The notes under the pieces: generated by a model | Told to the model about the DNA's origin: nothing | The model's input: only the letters and a program-made list of their open reading frames with translations | Database searches by the model: none | Position numbers and translations under genes: made by a program | Shown here: positions 1 to 11,057 of the stretch, one piece after another | How the letters are laid out: each line of letters begins with the position of its first letter | How positions within the stretch are numbered: the stretch's first letter is position 1 | Assembly (NCBI GenBank): GCA_030847615.1 | Contig: JAUMIR010000012.1 | Coordinates: 2,535,501 to 2,599,500, forward strand | Origin: Gambelia wislizenii | Taxonomy: Eukaryota; Chordata; Lepidosauria; Squamata; Crotaphytidae | Length of the DNA: 64,000 nt | Direction of reading: 5' to 3'

Positions 1-504
1 TTCCATGTCTTAGTCTTAAACCACTTGGGGAAAAGTCTCTGACACAGAAAGGACTGTGTGGCCCACTCCTCATGCTTAGTCCTAAGTGTTTCCCGTTGAT
101 TTTACAGGACATTACTAGACGTAATACACAAAACTGCAGCTTTGGAATCCAACTGAACATGATCCCCAAACAAACAAAAGTGGCCCTTCAGACGCTCAGT
201 TGAAATTCCCAACAGCCCCTACCCAGTCTAGCCAATGATGGCGAATGTTGGGAACTGGAATCCAACAACATCTGGGCAGCAACAACACGCTTCCCAATGC
301 TGCAAAAGATTGTGATAATAGGCTGGTTCATTGCAAAGCAGTACAGGAAGTGGGTAATTTCTAGTGAAGCAGCAGCAAGGTCAGAGGGCTCATTAACTCT
401 TCCCCCATCTAGCCATCAGCTGCTTTAAATTTTTCCATAATGCAAATACCTGTCTTGATAACTGCATATATGAAGAAGATCCAGGGGTCTTACTTCAAGA
501 CAAA
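1..504. other. Intergenic or intronic DNA, no gene seen
   Basis: No coding exon or RNA gene is recognisable. Around 215-290 there is a degraded fragment of the common hAT-MITE type, with GGAACTGG and CAACATCTGGG phrases that recur elsewhere in the window. Confidence 0.4.
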
Positions 505-1133
505 AGACAAGGATGAGTCAACAGTGTGATGCAGCAGCCAAAAAAAGGGCAATGCAATTCTAGCCTGCATCAACCAGAGCATAGTGCCCAGATGAAGGAA
601 AGTCACAGTAGCACTCTATTCTGCTCTGTTTAGATATCACAAGGAATCCCGTGTCAATTTCTAGTCACAGAAGTTCAAGAAGGATTGACAAGTTGGGCTG
701 TGCCCGGAGGAAGACGACCAAGATGGGTAAAGCTCTGGACACCAAGCCCTATGAGGAACGGCTTAGGAAGCTAGGTATGTTTAGCTTGGAGAAGACTTAA
801 AGGTGATATGAGACAACCTTTTTAAATATCTAAAGGATGTCAGGCAGAAGATGGAGTGAGCTTGTTTTCTGCTGTAAAAGAGACTAGGACACAAATCAAT
901 GGGTTCAAATTAAAAGAAAAGATATTCCACCTAAACATTAGGAAGAACCTCTTGATTGTAAGAGCTGTTCAACAGTGGAACAGACTGCCTCACATGGTGG
1001 CGGACTCTGCATCTTTGGAGGTCTTTAAACAGAGGTCACCTTTCAGGAGTGCTTTAGTTGTATATTCCTGCATGGCAGAGGGCTGGACTAGATGGCTCTT
1101 GTGGTTCCTTCCAGTTCTATGATTCTATAACCA
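505..1133 (+). mobile_element. CR1-type LINE, 5'-truncated 3' end
   Basis: The stretch runs colinear with the better-preserved CR1 at 21.16-22.34 kb. It shares GATGAGTCAACAGTG near its start, the GAGACTAGGACAC block, the AACATTAGGAAGAAC block and the terminal GGACTAGATGGC followed by TTCTATGATTCTAT. Frameshifts and stops show a dead copy. The ATTCTATG-type end is the hallmark of amniote CR1 elements. Confidence 0.85.
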
Positions 1134-2595
1134 GGCTGTTGGGCTTTTGTGGTATACATTCCATGTAAAATTTAATTAGACCATTAGTCACAAATATCTA
1201 AGGGAAAGAAGCAGTCACTCTGGGTAACAGCTGCATTGCCTAAGAACACATGCTCTAAACAAAAAGTAAATCAAAGAGTTCTTTCCAAAACTAAACAGGT
1301 AGGGGAATGCTGTACTTTGTAACGCCGCAGAGGCTGTGTTAAAAGAAGCTATGAAGCTATGGGTACAATGCACAAAAGCCCACATGCAGAACACATATTA
1401 AAGAAAGAAGCAGCGATTCATGTGAATAGAACAGCATGGAGTGCGCACGTACACACATACACACACAGTCCACCTCACCCAGGCTATTTAAACAAAACGC
1501 TATTCAGGAAATGGGGTGAAACAAGAGTTAGGGAACCCAGATTTAGTTCAGAATCTGTAGCATTCCTCAGAAGCCTGTACAGTGGGGTTGGGTTTTTTTT
1601 TCCTTCTTCAAACTTTCAGCCTATGAAAAGATGAAAAGAGCCTCCCTTCATCCAGACCAAAGCTTTCCACATCCTCTTCAATCCTTCAAACAACACAGCC
1701 CAGTGATGGAGAAAGGAAGCCGGGGCAGCAAAAAGCGGGAAAGGTCGATTTTTGAAAGAGATCCATTTCTCCAAGTTGAAAGCCTGTGTCTAAATGGCGG
1801 TGTGTGTCTTTCTGTAAATTCCTTCTGCAGCATTGACATTAAATAATGCCAAGGGCTTCTGGAGTAAGTAAGAGTTTGTGGGCAAAGAACTGACTATGCC
1901 ACACATCTCCAAAGAGGATGTTGAAATTCAGCCCACAATCAGATCCGATTTTAATGTAAAAGGAAATGATTGCAGAAATACCTTTGCAGAGACAGTATGA
2001 ACTGGGAGAGAAACGTTTTTGGCTTATCTTTCACAGTCAAGTTTCCCAAGAAAGTATATATGAAACAACCTTCATATGAAGCATAACAAAATAATGGAAA
2101 AAAATATTTTCTTTGGATTACAACTCCCGAAATGCCCCAGCCAACTGGGAGACTCTAGGAGTTGGATTCCAAGAAGTTGTATTTCCAAGCTCTCTCTAGG
2201 ACTTATGCTTCTGAACATCTGAACATCCAATGGAGCATTTCAAGATTCAAGGCTTTTCTTCTGAACCCCAGCATGATAAAGAATGAAATGTCATTTTTAA
2301 AGGACTCCTCTATTTGAACCATCAGCAGGAATCACTGAACAGGGTCAGGGGAGAAGATGATGACAGGAAGCATGATTCATGAGAAACAAGACACTGCATC
2401 ATGTCTTTCGGATTCATACACACATCATAGGCAAACCACAATTTGGGACTGAGCAAAGGAAGGAAGGAAGTAGAGGCGTATAGATGTGAGAAGAAATCCT
2501 CCAGACGCTCACTCCACCCACAACAACCCTGTATTAGACAACATGGATTTGCAGTGAACAGCAGGCACACAAGACTGCAAGCACACAAGACTACT
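1134..2595. other. No gene seen
   Basis: Only short chance frames are present. A TACAACTCCCGAAATGCC stretch near 2119-2190 with an imperfect inverted partner is a decayed hAT-like MITE. Otherwise nothing is recognised. Confidence 0.4.
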
Positions 2596-2599
2596 CAGG

Positions 2600-3076
2600 T
2601 GACAGGGCTGCTTCCCATGCTGGAATATGTCCAGAGAAGAACAACCAAAATGATGGGAGGTCTGGAAGCCATGATGCCCTATGAGGAGGGGCTTGGGGAG
2701 CTGGGTATGTTTCGCCTGGGGAAGAGAAGGTTAAGAGAGGACATGATAGCCATGTTTAAATACTTGATGGGATGCCATACTGAGGACGGAGCAAGCTTGT
2801 TTTCTACTGCTCCAGAGACTAGGACACAGAGCAATGGACTCAAAACTACAGAAAAAGAGATTCCACCTAAACATTAGGAGGAACTTCCTGACAGTAAGAG
2901 CTGTTCAGCAGTGGAATGCACTGCCTGGGAGTGTGGTAGAGTCTCTTTCTTTGGTGGTGTTTAAACAGAGGCTGCATGGAAAACTGTCAGGAATGCTTTG
3001 ATTATGTATTCCTGCAGGGCAGGGGATTGGACTAGATGGCCCTTGTGGTCTCTTCCAGCTCTATGATTCTGTGACA
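2600..3076 (+). mobile_element. CR1-type LINE 3' fragment
   Basis: It carries the CR1 reading block that follows the RT domain (VQRRTTKMMGG...MPYEEGLGELGMF) and then the CR1 3' end, TGGACTAGATGGCCC and CTATGATTCTG. It is truncated at its 5' end and interrupted by stops. Confidence 0.85.
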
Positions 3077-3539
3077 AGACACAGTTAAGCACATTATGAT
3101 AGATTGGAACCTGCTCGACTCTTTTTTGACAACTGAGAAACTGTGCAAATGAGAACAAATGCTTCAAAACTATCTGAACACTAAGTTCCAATCTGCCTGG
3201 TTCAAAACATTTAGAAATCCTTCTAATTTTTTTTTTTAAAAATTAAAATATGGTGTTCTTTGCACAGTTAAAAATAGAAGGCATTTCAGTGAGCAGAAAA
3301 GTATTTAATTACAACACTCTCCGCTTGAAGAAGCTAACCAAGTGGCACACACAATCTGTACCAGAACACACAAAAGCCTTTCAAACATTAAGCTGCTAAC
3401 ACCAGAGGTCTATGGGACTTCTGGAGCATTCATGTGTGCCTAAACTCCAAGGGGAGTTGTTCCAATACCCTGGGATTAATTTCAGCATTGCCTACCTTGG
3501 ATCAGTAGAAAACTCCCCCAGAATCAGCATGAGCAATAA

Positions 3540-3795
3540 AACTAAACCCACACAGAGATTCCATCTCAGCATTAGGAGGAACTTTTTGACAGTAAGAGCT
3601 GTTCGGCAGTGGAACACACTCCCTCGGAGCGTGGTGGGGTCTCCTTCCTTGGAGGTCTTTAAAGAGGCTGGATTGCCATCTGTCAGGGATGCTTTGATCA
3701 AGATTTCCTGCGTGGCAGGGGGTTGGACTGGATGGCCCTCGTGGTCTCTTCCAACTCTGCAATTCTATGATTCTATGATTCTATGATTCTAGATC
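3540..3795 (+). mobile_element. CR1-type LINE 3' end
   Basis: It begins inside the ATTCCATCTCAGCATTAGG block and ends with four ATTCTATG-like units. It is closer in sequence to the copies at 21-22 kb and 62.5 kb than to its neighbours, so it probably belongs to the younger CR1 subfamily. Confidence 0.88.
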
Positions 3796-4311
3796 ATGAG
3801 AAGTTTAACTTATTGAAGCTATGTAAATTGGAGCCAGTTTTAGTAGTCCAACAAGTAAACTCTTCAACTCCTTCTGAAATATTTTTCAGCATCACCTGTG
3901 GGAGATGCCAAGCCTTTCCCCTGTTTCTCAGAGCTATCTGCATACTTGGCCCATTTCAATATGATGACCTGCAAACATTTCTTTGCTGATAAATATGCAA
4001 GTCTGGATAGACCAGTTCACTCACTCACTAACAGGGTCACCAGAAATCCAATTCAAACTGTATGTTTTGTTACTATACAAGAACTGTTAATACATTTAAA
4101 TCTGAATAGCATTTGACTGTTTGTTGGTTATTCCCATTTATTTTTTAAAAAAACCTTCAGCAGATTATAAAATCAGACATGTATTACATCATTACAAAAA
4201 CTAAACTGATTTAAAAGTTCAACATTTTTCAGCATTTAGAACCAACTTCCCCCATGCTGATTTTAAGTGTATTCAACAAGACACTTAATAAGGAGATACA
4301 CCCTGCAATCT
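3796..4311. other. No gene seen
   Basis: AT-rich DNA with no recognised exon, RNA gene or repeat. Confidence 0.4.
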
Positions 4312-4523
4312 TAGGCCAAATCCATACTACACAAATAATCCAGTTTGAAACTGGACAATTTGGCATGGCTCCTGGGATTTGTAGTTTGGTGAGCCAGTGG
4401 CACTCTTAGGCAGAGAAGGCTAAAGACCTTGTAAAACTATAAATCCCTGGATTCCATAGGAAGGAGCCATGACAAATAATCCAGTTTCAAACTGGATTAT
4501 TTGTGTAGCGTGGATTTGGCCTA
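4312..4523. mobile_element. Palindromic MITE (hAT-like)
   Basis: The element is a near-complete inverted repeat. It opens with TAGGCCAAATCCATACTAC and closes with GTGGATTTGGCCTA. Its inner arms are GGGATTTGTAGTTTGG and ACTATAAATCCCTGG. It encodes nothing. The family recurs at 9.43, 34.66, 45.13, 47.03 and 59.93 kb. Confidence 0.75.
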
Positions 4524-4925
4524 AGATTGCTTGTTTCAATTACACAAAACTATGGTGTGTGTTTTATGGCTAATATCTTACACTGCCTACTTAGTTAAGA
4601 ATGCATAACTGAGTATTGTCTCTTGAACTGAACACACAACCCCAGCCCAACTGAACAGCCAGCAGCCCCCAATAAGCAATAGTCTGTTCCACTGCCAATT
4701 GGGGTGCAACTGGATGACATTTCCAGCCCCTTCTCACCAGCAAGTGAGATTGTAACAATCAGAAGCAGGATTCTTTATCACAGTTTCACTCACTGGTAGG
4801 AGGAGACTAGAAATCTCATCCTCCTGCAGATTACCAGCACAGCAGACCTCCATTTCTTGTTGTGGCTGCTACCTATTAAGGTAGTGGGGGGCATTTATCA
4901 TCATGGCAATAATGTCATGATTGTG

Positions 4926-5012
4926 AATAATAATAATAATAAAATTTATTTCTATCCCACCCCTCTGCAACGCAATCGGGGCGGCTTACAGTATAAAAAC
5001 TCCATAATTATG
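4926..5012 (-). mobile_element. L2-like LINE or SINE 3' tail fragment
   Basis: An (AAT)n run followed by AAATTTATTTCTATCCC and GGGGCGGCTTACA is, on the minus strand, the standard 'gtaagccgc...ggataaat' L2-type tail. Similar tails lie at 26.45 and 55.68 kb. Confidence 0.55.
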
Positions 5013-5042
5013 ATTGTGAATAAGTGGTATTAGTGAATAGGG

Positions 5043-5345
5043 ATAGTAAGGATGGAGAGAACTTGTTTTCTGCTACTCCAGAGACTAGGACACGGAGCAA
5101 TGGACTCAAACTACAGGAAAAGAGATTCCAGCTAAACATTAGGAAGAACTTCCTGATGGTAAGAGCTGTTAGGCAGTGGAATGCACTGCCTGGGAGTGTG
5201 GTGGAGTCTCCTTCTTTGGAGGTTTTTAAACAGAGGCTGGATGGCTATCTCTCGGGAATGCTTTGATTATGTGTTCCTGCATGGCAGAATGGGGTTGGAC
5301 TAGATGACCCTTGTGATCTCCTCCAACTCTTATGATTCTATGAAT
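5043..5345 (+). mobile_element. CR1-type LINE 3' end
   Basis: An 80-codon open stretch (ATPETRTRSNGLKLQEK...[19 protein letters not shown]) is the CR1 C-terminal block, followed by GGACTAGATGACCC and TTATGATTCTATGA. It is not a host gene. Confidence 0.85.
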
Positions 5346-6406
5346 CATCATCGTCATCGTCACCACCACCTAGCAGCATCCACAGCAGCCTCAGCCTTCA
5401 GCTCCCTTTGGGCCAACCTCAACTGCACCTCTCTCCTCTTGTCAAGAGTGACAAACATTGTTTCATGGGAAACCAGAAACATCCATTCCCAAAGGAGAAA
5501 AGAGAACTCATGTTGAGGATGCACTGGTTCATAAACATCAGGCCACCATCTCTCTCACACATACCTCAGTAGTGACATGATCCAGAGTATTTTGAGAAGA
5601 GGTGTGCCATAAATACCTGGTTCTGAGCCCTTTTTTTAGTGGAAGGTTGAGTTTACTGAAACTTAAGTACTACAGTGAGAACTTGCCTTATACCAAGACA
5701 AACCAGCTTAGTCCATCTCGCTTAGCACTGGCCACTCTGACTGGCAGCAACTTTCCAGGGTTTCAGATAGGAGCATTGCCCTTTCCCGGGGCTGTGGAGT
5801 CAGCCTCGGAGTCAGCAGAAGTGTACTGACTCCAATTTCAGATTCAAAATGCAAACTTAGAATATGAAAAGCCTCGTTTGTTGCATATTTACTTTCATCA
5901 GAATTTAAGAATGTTTCCTTGTTCAGACATTTTAATCAAATAAATATATTTTTTGTTCTATGAGTCGGAGTGGACTGATGATTCATGTGGTGGTGATGAA
6001 ATGCTGTGGGCTACCATTTTACTACAGTAAATTTATTACTAATTAATATACGTTTGCCATTCACGAAGCAGTCGGACTCAGACTGCAGAAAAGCAGAGGA
6101 GTGAAAGAGTCAAAAGTTTGGTGTACCCATTCTACAGCCCTGCCCAGTCTTATATGGAGATGATGACAGGGACTAAACTGGAGATATCTGGCATGCAACA
6201 AATGTGGTCTGTCACCTGTTGCCTGTGCTGTGGTCCCTTGTTGATAAATATTATCATAGCTTGGACAAGATAGTGTGGCCAACTAAAATGTTTTCAATAG
6301 TTCCCAACTTGCTTGCTTTCCCCTGAACAATTAAATTACTGCCTTTACTTTTTCACAAGGCTTACGGCTACTGCTGTCTCTCCCATAGTATATGTTATCT
6401 GGACAA
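5346..6406. other. No gene seen
   Basis: A short CAT/CAC-rich run lies at 5343-5375. No splice-consistent exon is recognised. Confidence 0.35.
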
Positions 6407-6657
6407 GAGCCAGTAGGGTGTAGTGGTTTGAATGTTGGACTAGCACTCTGAAAGACGAGGGTTTGAATTCCCACTCAGCCATGGAAACCCACTGGGCAAC
6501 CTTGGGCAAGTCACACACTCTCAGCCTCAGAGAAAGACAAGGGCAAGCACACTTTGAACAAATTCTGCCAAGAAAACCACATGATACGTTCACCTTAGAG
6601 TCACCATAAGTCCAAAATGACTTGAAGACACACAACAACTACTACTACTACTACTAT
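6407..6657 (+). mobile_element. tRNA-derived SINE (family A)
   Basis: The Pol III head has an A-box-like TGTAGTGGTTTGAATG and a B-box-like GGTTTGAATTCC. The body reads CCATGGAAACCCACTGGG...CAAGTCACACACTCTCAGCC, and the tail CACCATAAGTCCAAAATGACTTGAAG ends in a CTA repeat. It is a typical squamate SINE near full length. Confidence 0.85.
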
Positions 6658-7494
6658 GCCATCTGAGCATCAAGCTTTAGCTGGGAGAAGGGAGAGATAG
6701 GTCATGTGTTCCCTGCTTCCCACAATTCTCTGCCCTCTATTCTGTCCCCAGGATCAAGGAAAGACAGGAGCGCAAACAATCCGGGCTGCATTTGGTAATT
6801 TGGAGCACAGCAGCATTGCTGCAGCTTGAAAAGCACACCTATCCTTACCTGAATGTGTGTGTTATTCCTCTGTGTGTCAGTTGTTATGGCCTGTGGCAGC
6901 AACAGTCAAAAACAAATCGAAGGGGGGGGGACCCTCTCATGCAAATAAGCCACAAGAGGCTAGGAAGGTTCTAAAATGCATATTAGCCAGGTGCTCATTA
7001 AGTGTTGTACTGTTATCTAATGGGAAAGAGTTAACATATTCTGCACTTCAGTCCTGCAAGACACAAAAACACAGGAGCTGAATGACAAAAATATCATCAT
7101 ACCTAAGATTAGAAGCCCTGCTGAGATTTTGGGCATTGAGAGGTTGTACTCTGGTATAAATATATTACAGCAGAAACATTCTTGAGCAGCGATTGATTGT
7201 GCTATGGTTTCAGCAAGTGAGCCACAAGACAATGTCAAATTAGGAGATACTGCCAGTCAAATCCACAGCAGAGAGAGAGAAACCAATACCTTGGAGAAGT
7301 TTTGCTTCCAATGTACTGTACTGGCCAGCAGTGAAGGCAAGAAGAGCACGTCACAAGAGACAGGGAGTCAAGGGCCCACCCATGCCTCAAGATGGCTACC
7401 CATGACCTGAATCACCCAGTTCTTTCCTGAAGATACACCCAGTATTTTACTGGCACCACACGTTTCCTGATCTCACCTGCCTAACACGCACTCA
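6658..7494. other. No gene seen
   Basis: No exon, RNA gene or clear repeat is recognised. A G-run lies near 6920. Confidence 0.35.
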
Positions 7495-7985
7495 TAAAAC
7501 CCTAGAGTTGGAAGAGCTCCCAAGACCATCAAGTCCAACCTGCCACTCAATTCAGGAACTCCAGCCAAAGAATCCCCAGCAGGTAGATGTCTAGTCACTT
7601 TTTGAAGATGTCCAGAAAAGGAGAGACGACCCAACCACCTCTGTAGGAAATTAGTTCCATTGCCAAACCACACTTACCACCAAGAGGTTCCTTCTAATAT
7701 TCAATCAAAATCTACCCTCATGTAGTTTAAAACCTGGTCATACCCTCTGGGGCAGCAGAGAACAAACCTGGCCCCTCCTCTCTGGGACAGCTATTTAGAT
7801 ATTTAAAGAGTGCCATCATATCACCTCTCAGTCTTCTCTTTATCAGCCTGAACATGCCCAACTTCTGCAAACATACCTTTTGTTCTCCATCTCTCTTATC
7901 ACCCTTGTTGCCCTTTTCTGAGCCCTCTACATCATTCTTAAAATGAGGTGACCAGACCTGAATGCAGTACCTGCACTTTATCTAT
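7495..7985 (-). mobile_element. Older CR1/L3-type LINE fragment
   Basis: On the minus strand it reads as a CR1-like 3' region, with AGAGTTGGAAGAGCTCCC, CCATCAAGTCCAACC and GCCATCATATCACCTCTC. It differs in the TTAGTTCCATTGCC and AAGAGGTTCCTTCTAATATT segments from the main CR1 family here, so it is an older or separate branch. Confidence 0.75.
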
Positions 7986-9429
7986 ATTCTATCTATGCTC
8001 TCCTCCATCTACAACCATTCAATTTGCATTTTGCTTAAGTGGGAGCTTTAGTCTTCTCTGAAGCAGAAGAGAAATCACGTTTCCAGTAGGCATCCGTTCT
8101 CTGTTCGTTTGCCAAATGTCACTTTCTATAAACTCAGCTCTAGAAGGATGAGCACATTCCTTCTTCTCCCGCAGACTTAGCACTTTATCAAGAGCAGTTC
8201 TGCAAATGCCCTTAGCACTGTGGGCACAACTTAAGTTTCCACACATACAGGCAAGCGACTTTGGGGGGGGTCAGATGAGGGAGCATTCCTTCTTGCATTA
8301 TGGGTTGGGGGCAAATACGGCAACACGGAAAGTACAAGAAGAATGCTAAGACACTAATGGCACTAAAACATTCACAAGAACTGGATGCCTCCCTACCAGT
8401 AAAGACAGAGGGAAACAATAGCAAGGCTTACCTGGTTTATTTCACATGATTATATTTTTAAAAAGCTATTGCTACACTACTGTATTTCTCTGAGCTGAAT
8501 ATTGAAAGAGACTCATGCTCTCTGAAGTACTGGAGACAGTGGGATATTGCATCGGTTTGTTTCAATATTCTGCCTACACACATCAGGATGGGGAGGCATA
8601 GCTAAGGGAGAAAAGAGCACAAAAAATGCCAAAGCCAATCACCTCAGGTTTTCTATTTACACCCATGAGATCCGTTCACATTCTGTAATCATGGCTTTGG
8701 AAACTGATTATTTCCTATGAATCATGACAATCCACAGAAGCTATTCTTCAACCTTTCAGCCTCAAACATTAGCCCTCAGTATGGCTGAGGAACAGTAAGC
8801 ACCATGAACCAGGATATAACAACATAAAAATAAAAGCCTTCCAAAGCACTTCTTTTTCCTTTTAAAAGAAATAAGAAACTGCTGCGTGAGCATCCGGGCG
8901 ATCCGTATTTCCATTGGCTAAAGTAACTGCGCCCTGGGAGTTGCACAGCAGAAATTCAAAGCCTCTACAAATGCTTAAAAAGTTTTAAAAGGAATTAAAC
9001 ACGATTGATTCAACAGTTACATAAGCAGTGAAGAAAACTATTACAAAGCGGGGAAACGCCTGCTATTTCTGCTTATACTCAATGGCGGAAGTGTGAAAAT
9101 AAGTCACTACCCATTAAGTTTGCTTTTTTAAAAAAAAAATCTTGGGAGCCTGCAACAGGTTTTACAGAAGCAATAGAAACTGTGGGGACAATCCCATATT
9201 GAAGCCCTTTAAGACAGCTTGGAGGGCAGATAGTCTGAACACACATTCCTTCCACAGCCTGTTTTCTTTCTCCCAGTGGGATTTACTTAAGAACAAGCCT
9301 AGTTAGGACTGGAATTTAATGAGAAAGAGAGCAGCACAGCATTCTACAGCTTTCCACAAACACTTCAACCAGCAGTAAAGCCCTCAGCCAAAGACAGGAT
9401 TTATGGGCAGCAGGAAGAGAAGATAAACT
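7986..9429. other. No gene seen, low repeat content
   Basis: This is one of the least repeat-laden parts of the left half. No coding exon is recognised. The part near 8870-9120 contains several CpGs and a CCATTGGCTAAAG (CCAAT-type) motif. It could be conserved non-coding DNA, but nothing proves that from one sequence. Confidence 0.3.
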
Positions 9430-9548
9430 CAGGGTCCTTTCACACCACACAGTTACAGCACTAGGATCCTACTTTAACTGCCATGGCTGCATCCTATGGA
9501 ATCCTGGGATCTGTAGTTTGGGGAAGTGCTAGGAATGCTCTCTCTGGC

Positions 9549-9555
9549 AGAGAAT
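9549..9555 (+). other. DIRS left junction, AGAGAAT
   Basis: The 7-mer AGAGAAT stands at the left junction (9549-9555), at the right junction (15926-15932), and once, inverted (ATTCTCT), in the centre of the internal complementary region at 9913-9919. This is the pattern expected if a circular intermediate with one AGAGAAT at its joint recombined with an AGAGAAT in the target. Confidence 0.7.
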
Positions 9556-9598
9556 GCCACATTGGTTACTTACCGTGAAGGTGCATTCTTGAGGGAAT

Positions 9599-9731
9599 GG
9601 GGTGATGCGGGTCCTTTACATCTGGGTTTCGTCAGTCACCGCCCAGGTGTAGCAGGAAGTTACATCAAGCCTCTTCATATTCAAATTTCTTTGTCTTCAT
9701 CTCCTCCATCCTGGAGCCACGAGGCCAGTTC
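9599..9731 (+). repeat. DIRS left inverted terminal repeat core
   Basis: 133 bp that are, by eye, the exact reverse complement of 15787-15919. It starts GGGGTGATGCGGGTCC and ends CACGAGGCCAGTTC. About 50 bp at 9549-9598 extend outward beyond the shared core, matching the usual asymmetry of DIRS termini. Confidence 0.92.
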
Positions 9732-9850
9732 ACTGACTAGCAAAGCCCTGTAAGGACTAAGGAAATCGATTAAGTCAAATAGCATTAAACAGAACTAGTT
9801 AATAAGGATACCGCCATGTGAGGAAAAATGTACGCAGTCACTGGGCGGGG
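9732..9850. other. DIRS 3' spacer between left terminal repeat and internal complementary region
   Basis: A non-coding stretch within the element, AT-richer than the ORFs. No motif is recognised. Confidence 0.6.
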
Positions 9851-9953
9851 AAAGGACCCGCATCACCCCATTCCCTCAAGAATGCACCTTCACGGTAAGT
9901 AACCAATGTGGCATTCTCTGAGGGAGGGGTGATGCGGGTCCTTTACATCTGGG
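9851..9953. repeat. DIRS internal complementary region
   Basis: Two abutting parts can be seen. 9851-9919 is the reverse complement of the outer left end (about 9549-9618). 9913-9953 is the reverse complement of the outer right end (about 15893-15932). They meet at ATTCTCT. In the established DIRS model this region templates the joining of the two ends into a circle. Its position beside the 3' terminal repeat is canonical. Confidence 0.92.
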
Positions 9954-10004
9954 ACGTGCCCAAGCTGACTAAATAGGGCGGGAGTGACTGCGGCATTGGC
10001 GGAC

Positions 10005-11057
10005 TCAGTCTTTGAGCACCTCCTGGAGCACCCTCCGACCGAAGTTCGCCTCGGCGGAGCGGAACTTGTCCACCTTATAGTGTCTGATGAAGGTGGACGG
10101 TGTGCTCCAGGTCGCTGCCCTGCAGATTTCTACCAGGGGAGCGTTAGTAGAGAAAACCGCGGATGTGGCGGCTGACCTAGTCGAGTGAGCCGTGACCCCA
10201 GACGGCCTGGGGATCCTAGCTGAGTCGTAAGCTTCGAAGATACAGGCCCTGATCCAGGAAGCAATGGTCTTCTGTGACGCCCTGGTCCCTATGGCTGACT
10301 GAGAGAAGGAGACAAACAGAGCATCGCAGCGTCTGATGGGAGCAGTGCGTCTGATATATATCTTCAAGGCCCTCCTGACGTCTAGGTTATGCCAGAGCTT
10401 CTCCTTCGGGTGCGAAGGATTGGGACAGAAGGAGGGCAAAATCAAGGGCTGTGAGACATGGAACTCGGATACGACCTTTGGTTTGAATGACGGATCTGGA
10501 TGTAGGGTCACTATGTCCTTGCCAAAGGAGCATAGGTGTTCCCTTACTGACAGGGAGGCCAACTCTGACACCCTCCGCGCTGAGGTGATGGCCACTAGGA
10601 ACGCAACCTTGATAGTGAGAGTTCTAAGGGAAATTGTGCGCAACGGTTCGAAAGGGTGCTTCATGAGTTGACGGAGGACTAGGGAGAGGTTCCACGACGG
10701 GAACCTGTGTCTCACCGGGGGTGAAACTATCGAGGCACCCCTCAGGAAACGCCTGATATGGGGATGCGATGAGAGGCGGTTCCCGTCCTGTGCTGCGAGG
10801 AAGGCCGACAAGGCGGCCACCTGTCTCTTCAAGGTATTTGGTCGCAGGCCCGCCTCGAGGCCTTTCTGTAGGAACGCTAAGATGTGCCTCACCGACGCTC
10901 CTTCGGCGTCTAGGTGGTGAAGGGCGCACCATCTCCTGAAAGCTCGCCATGTAGCTTCATAGATCCTCCTGGTGGAAACTCGCCTAGAGGAAAGAAGGGT
11001 GTTGATAACTGAGTCCTCATATCCGTGCTGCCTTAGGGCTTGCCTTTCAGTCTCCAT
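10005..11057 (-). CDS. DIRS tyrosine recombinase
   Basis: 350 codons from the ATG at 11057, which overlaps the end of the RT frame by 25 bp. It is expected to integrate the circular DNA intermediate in the nucleus. An N-terminal SAM-like helical part (about 10-100) contains RRIYEATWRAFRRWC. The catalytic part has the first Arg in SARRVSELASLS (R162), HSTR (H291, R294), W317 and the nucleophile Tyr in FIRHY (Y327). This is the R-H-R-Y tetrad in the order and spacing of DIRS/Ngaro recombinases. The same frame stays open upstream as far as 12872 across the RT region. That extension has no recombinase homology, so the later ATG was chosen because the domain starts just after it. The frame is intact, with no missing key residue seen. 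Confidence 0.9.
   Translation of the reverse strand: METERQALRQHGYEDSVINTLLSSRRVSTRRIYEATWRAFRRWCALHHLDAEGASVRHILAFLQKGLEAGLRPNTLKRQVAALSAFLAAQDGNRLSSHPHIRRFLRGASIVSPPVRHRFPSWNLSLVLRQLMKHPFEPLRTISLRTLTIKVAFLVAITSARRVSELASLSVREHLCSFGKDIVTLHPDPSFKPKVVSEFHVSQPLILPSFCPNPSHPKEKLWHNLDVRRALKIYIRRTAPIRRCDALFVSFSQSAIGTRASQKTIASWIRACIFEAYDSARIPRPSGVTAHSTRSAATSAVFSTNAPLVEICRAATWSTPSTFIRHYKVDKFRSAEANFGRRVLQEVLKD

Noticed and set aside
6407..6500. Functional tRNA genes at SINE heads
   Set aside because: A and B boxes are present but no cloverleaf acceptor stem closes and a SINE body follows.
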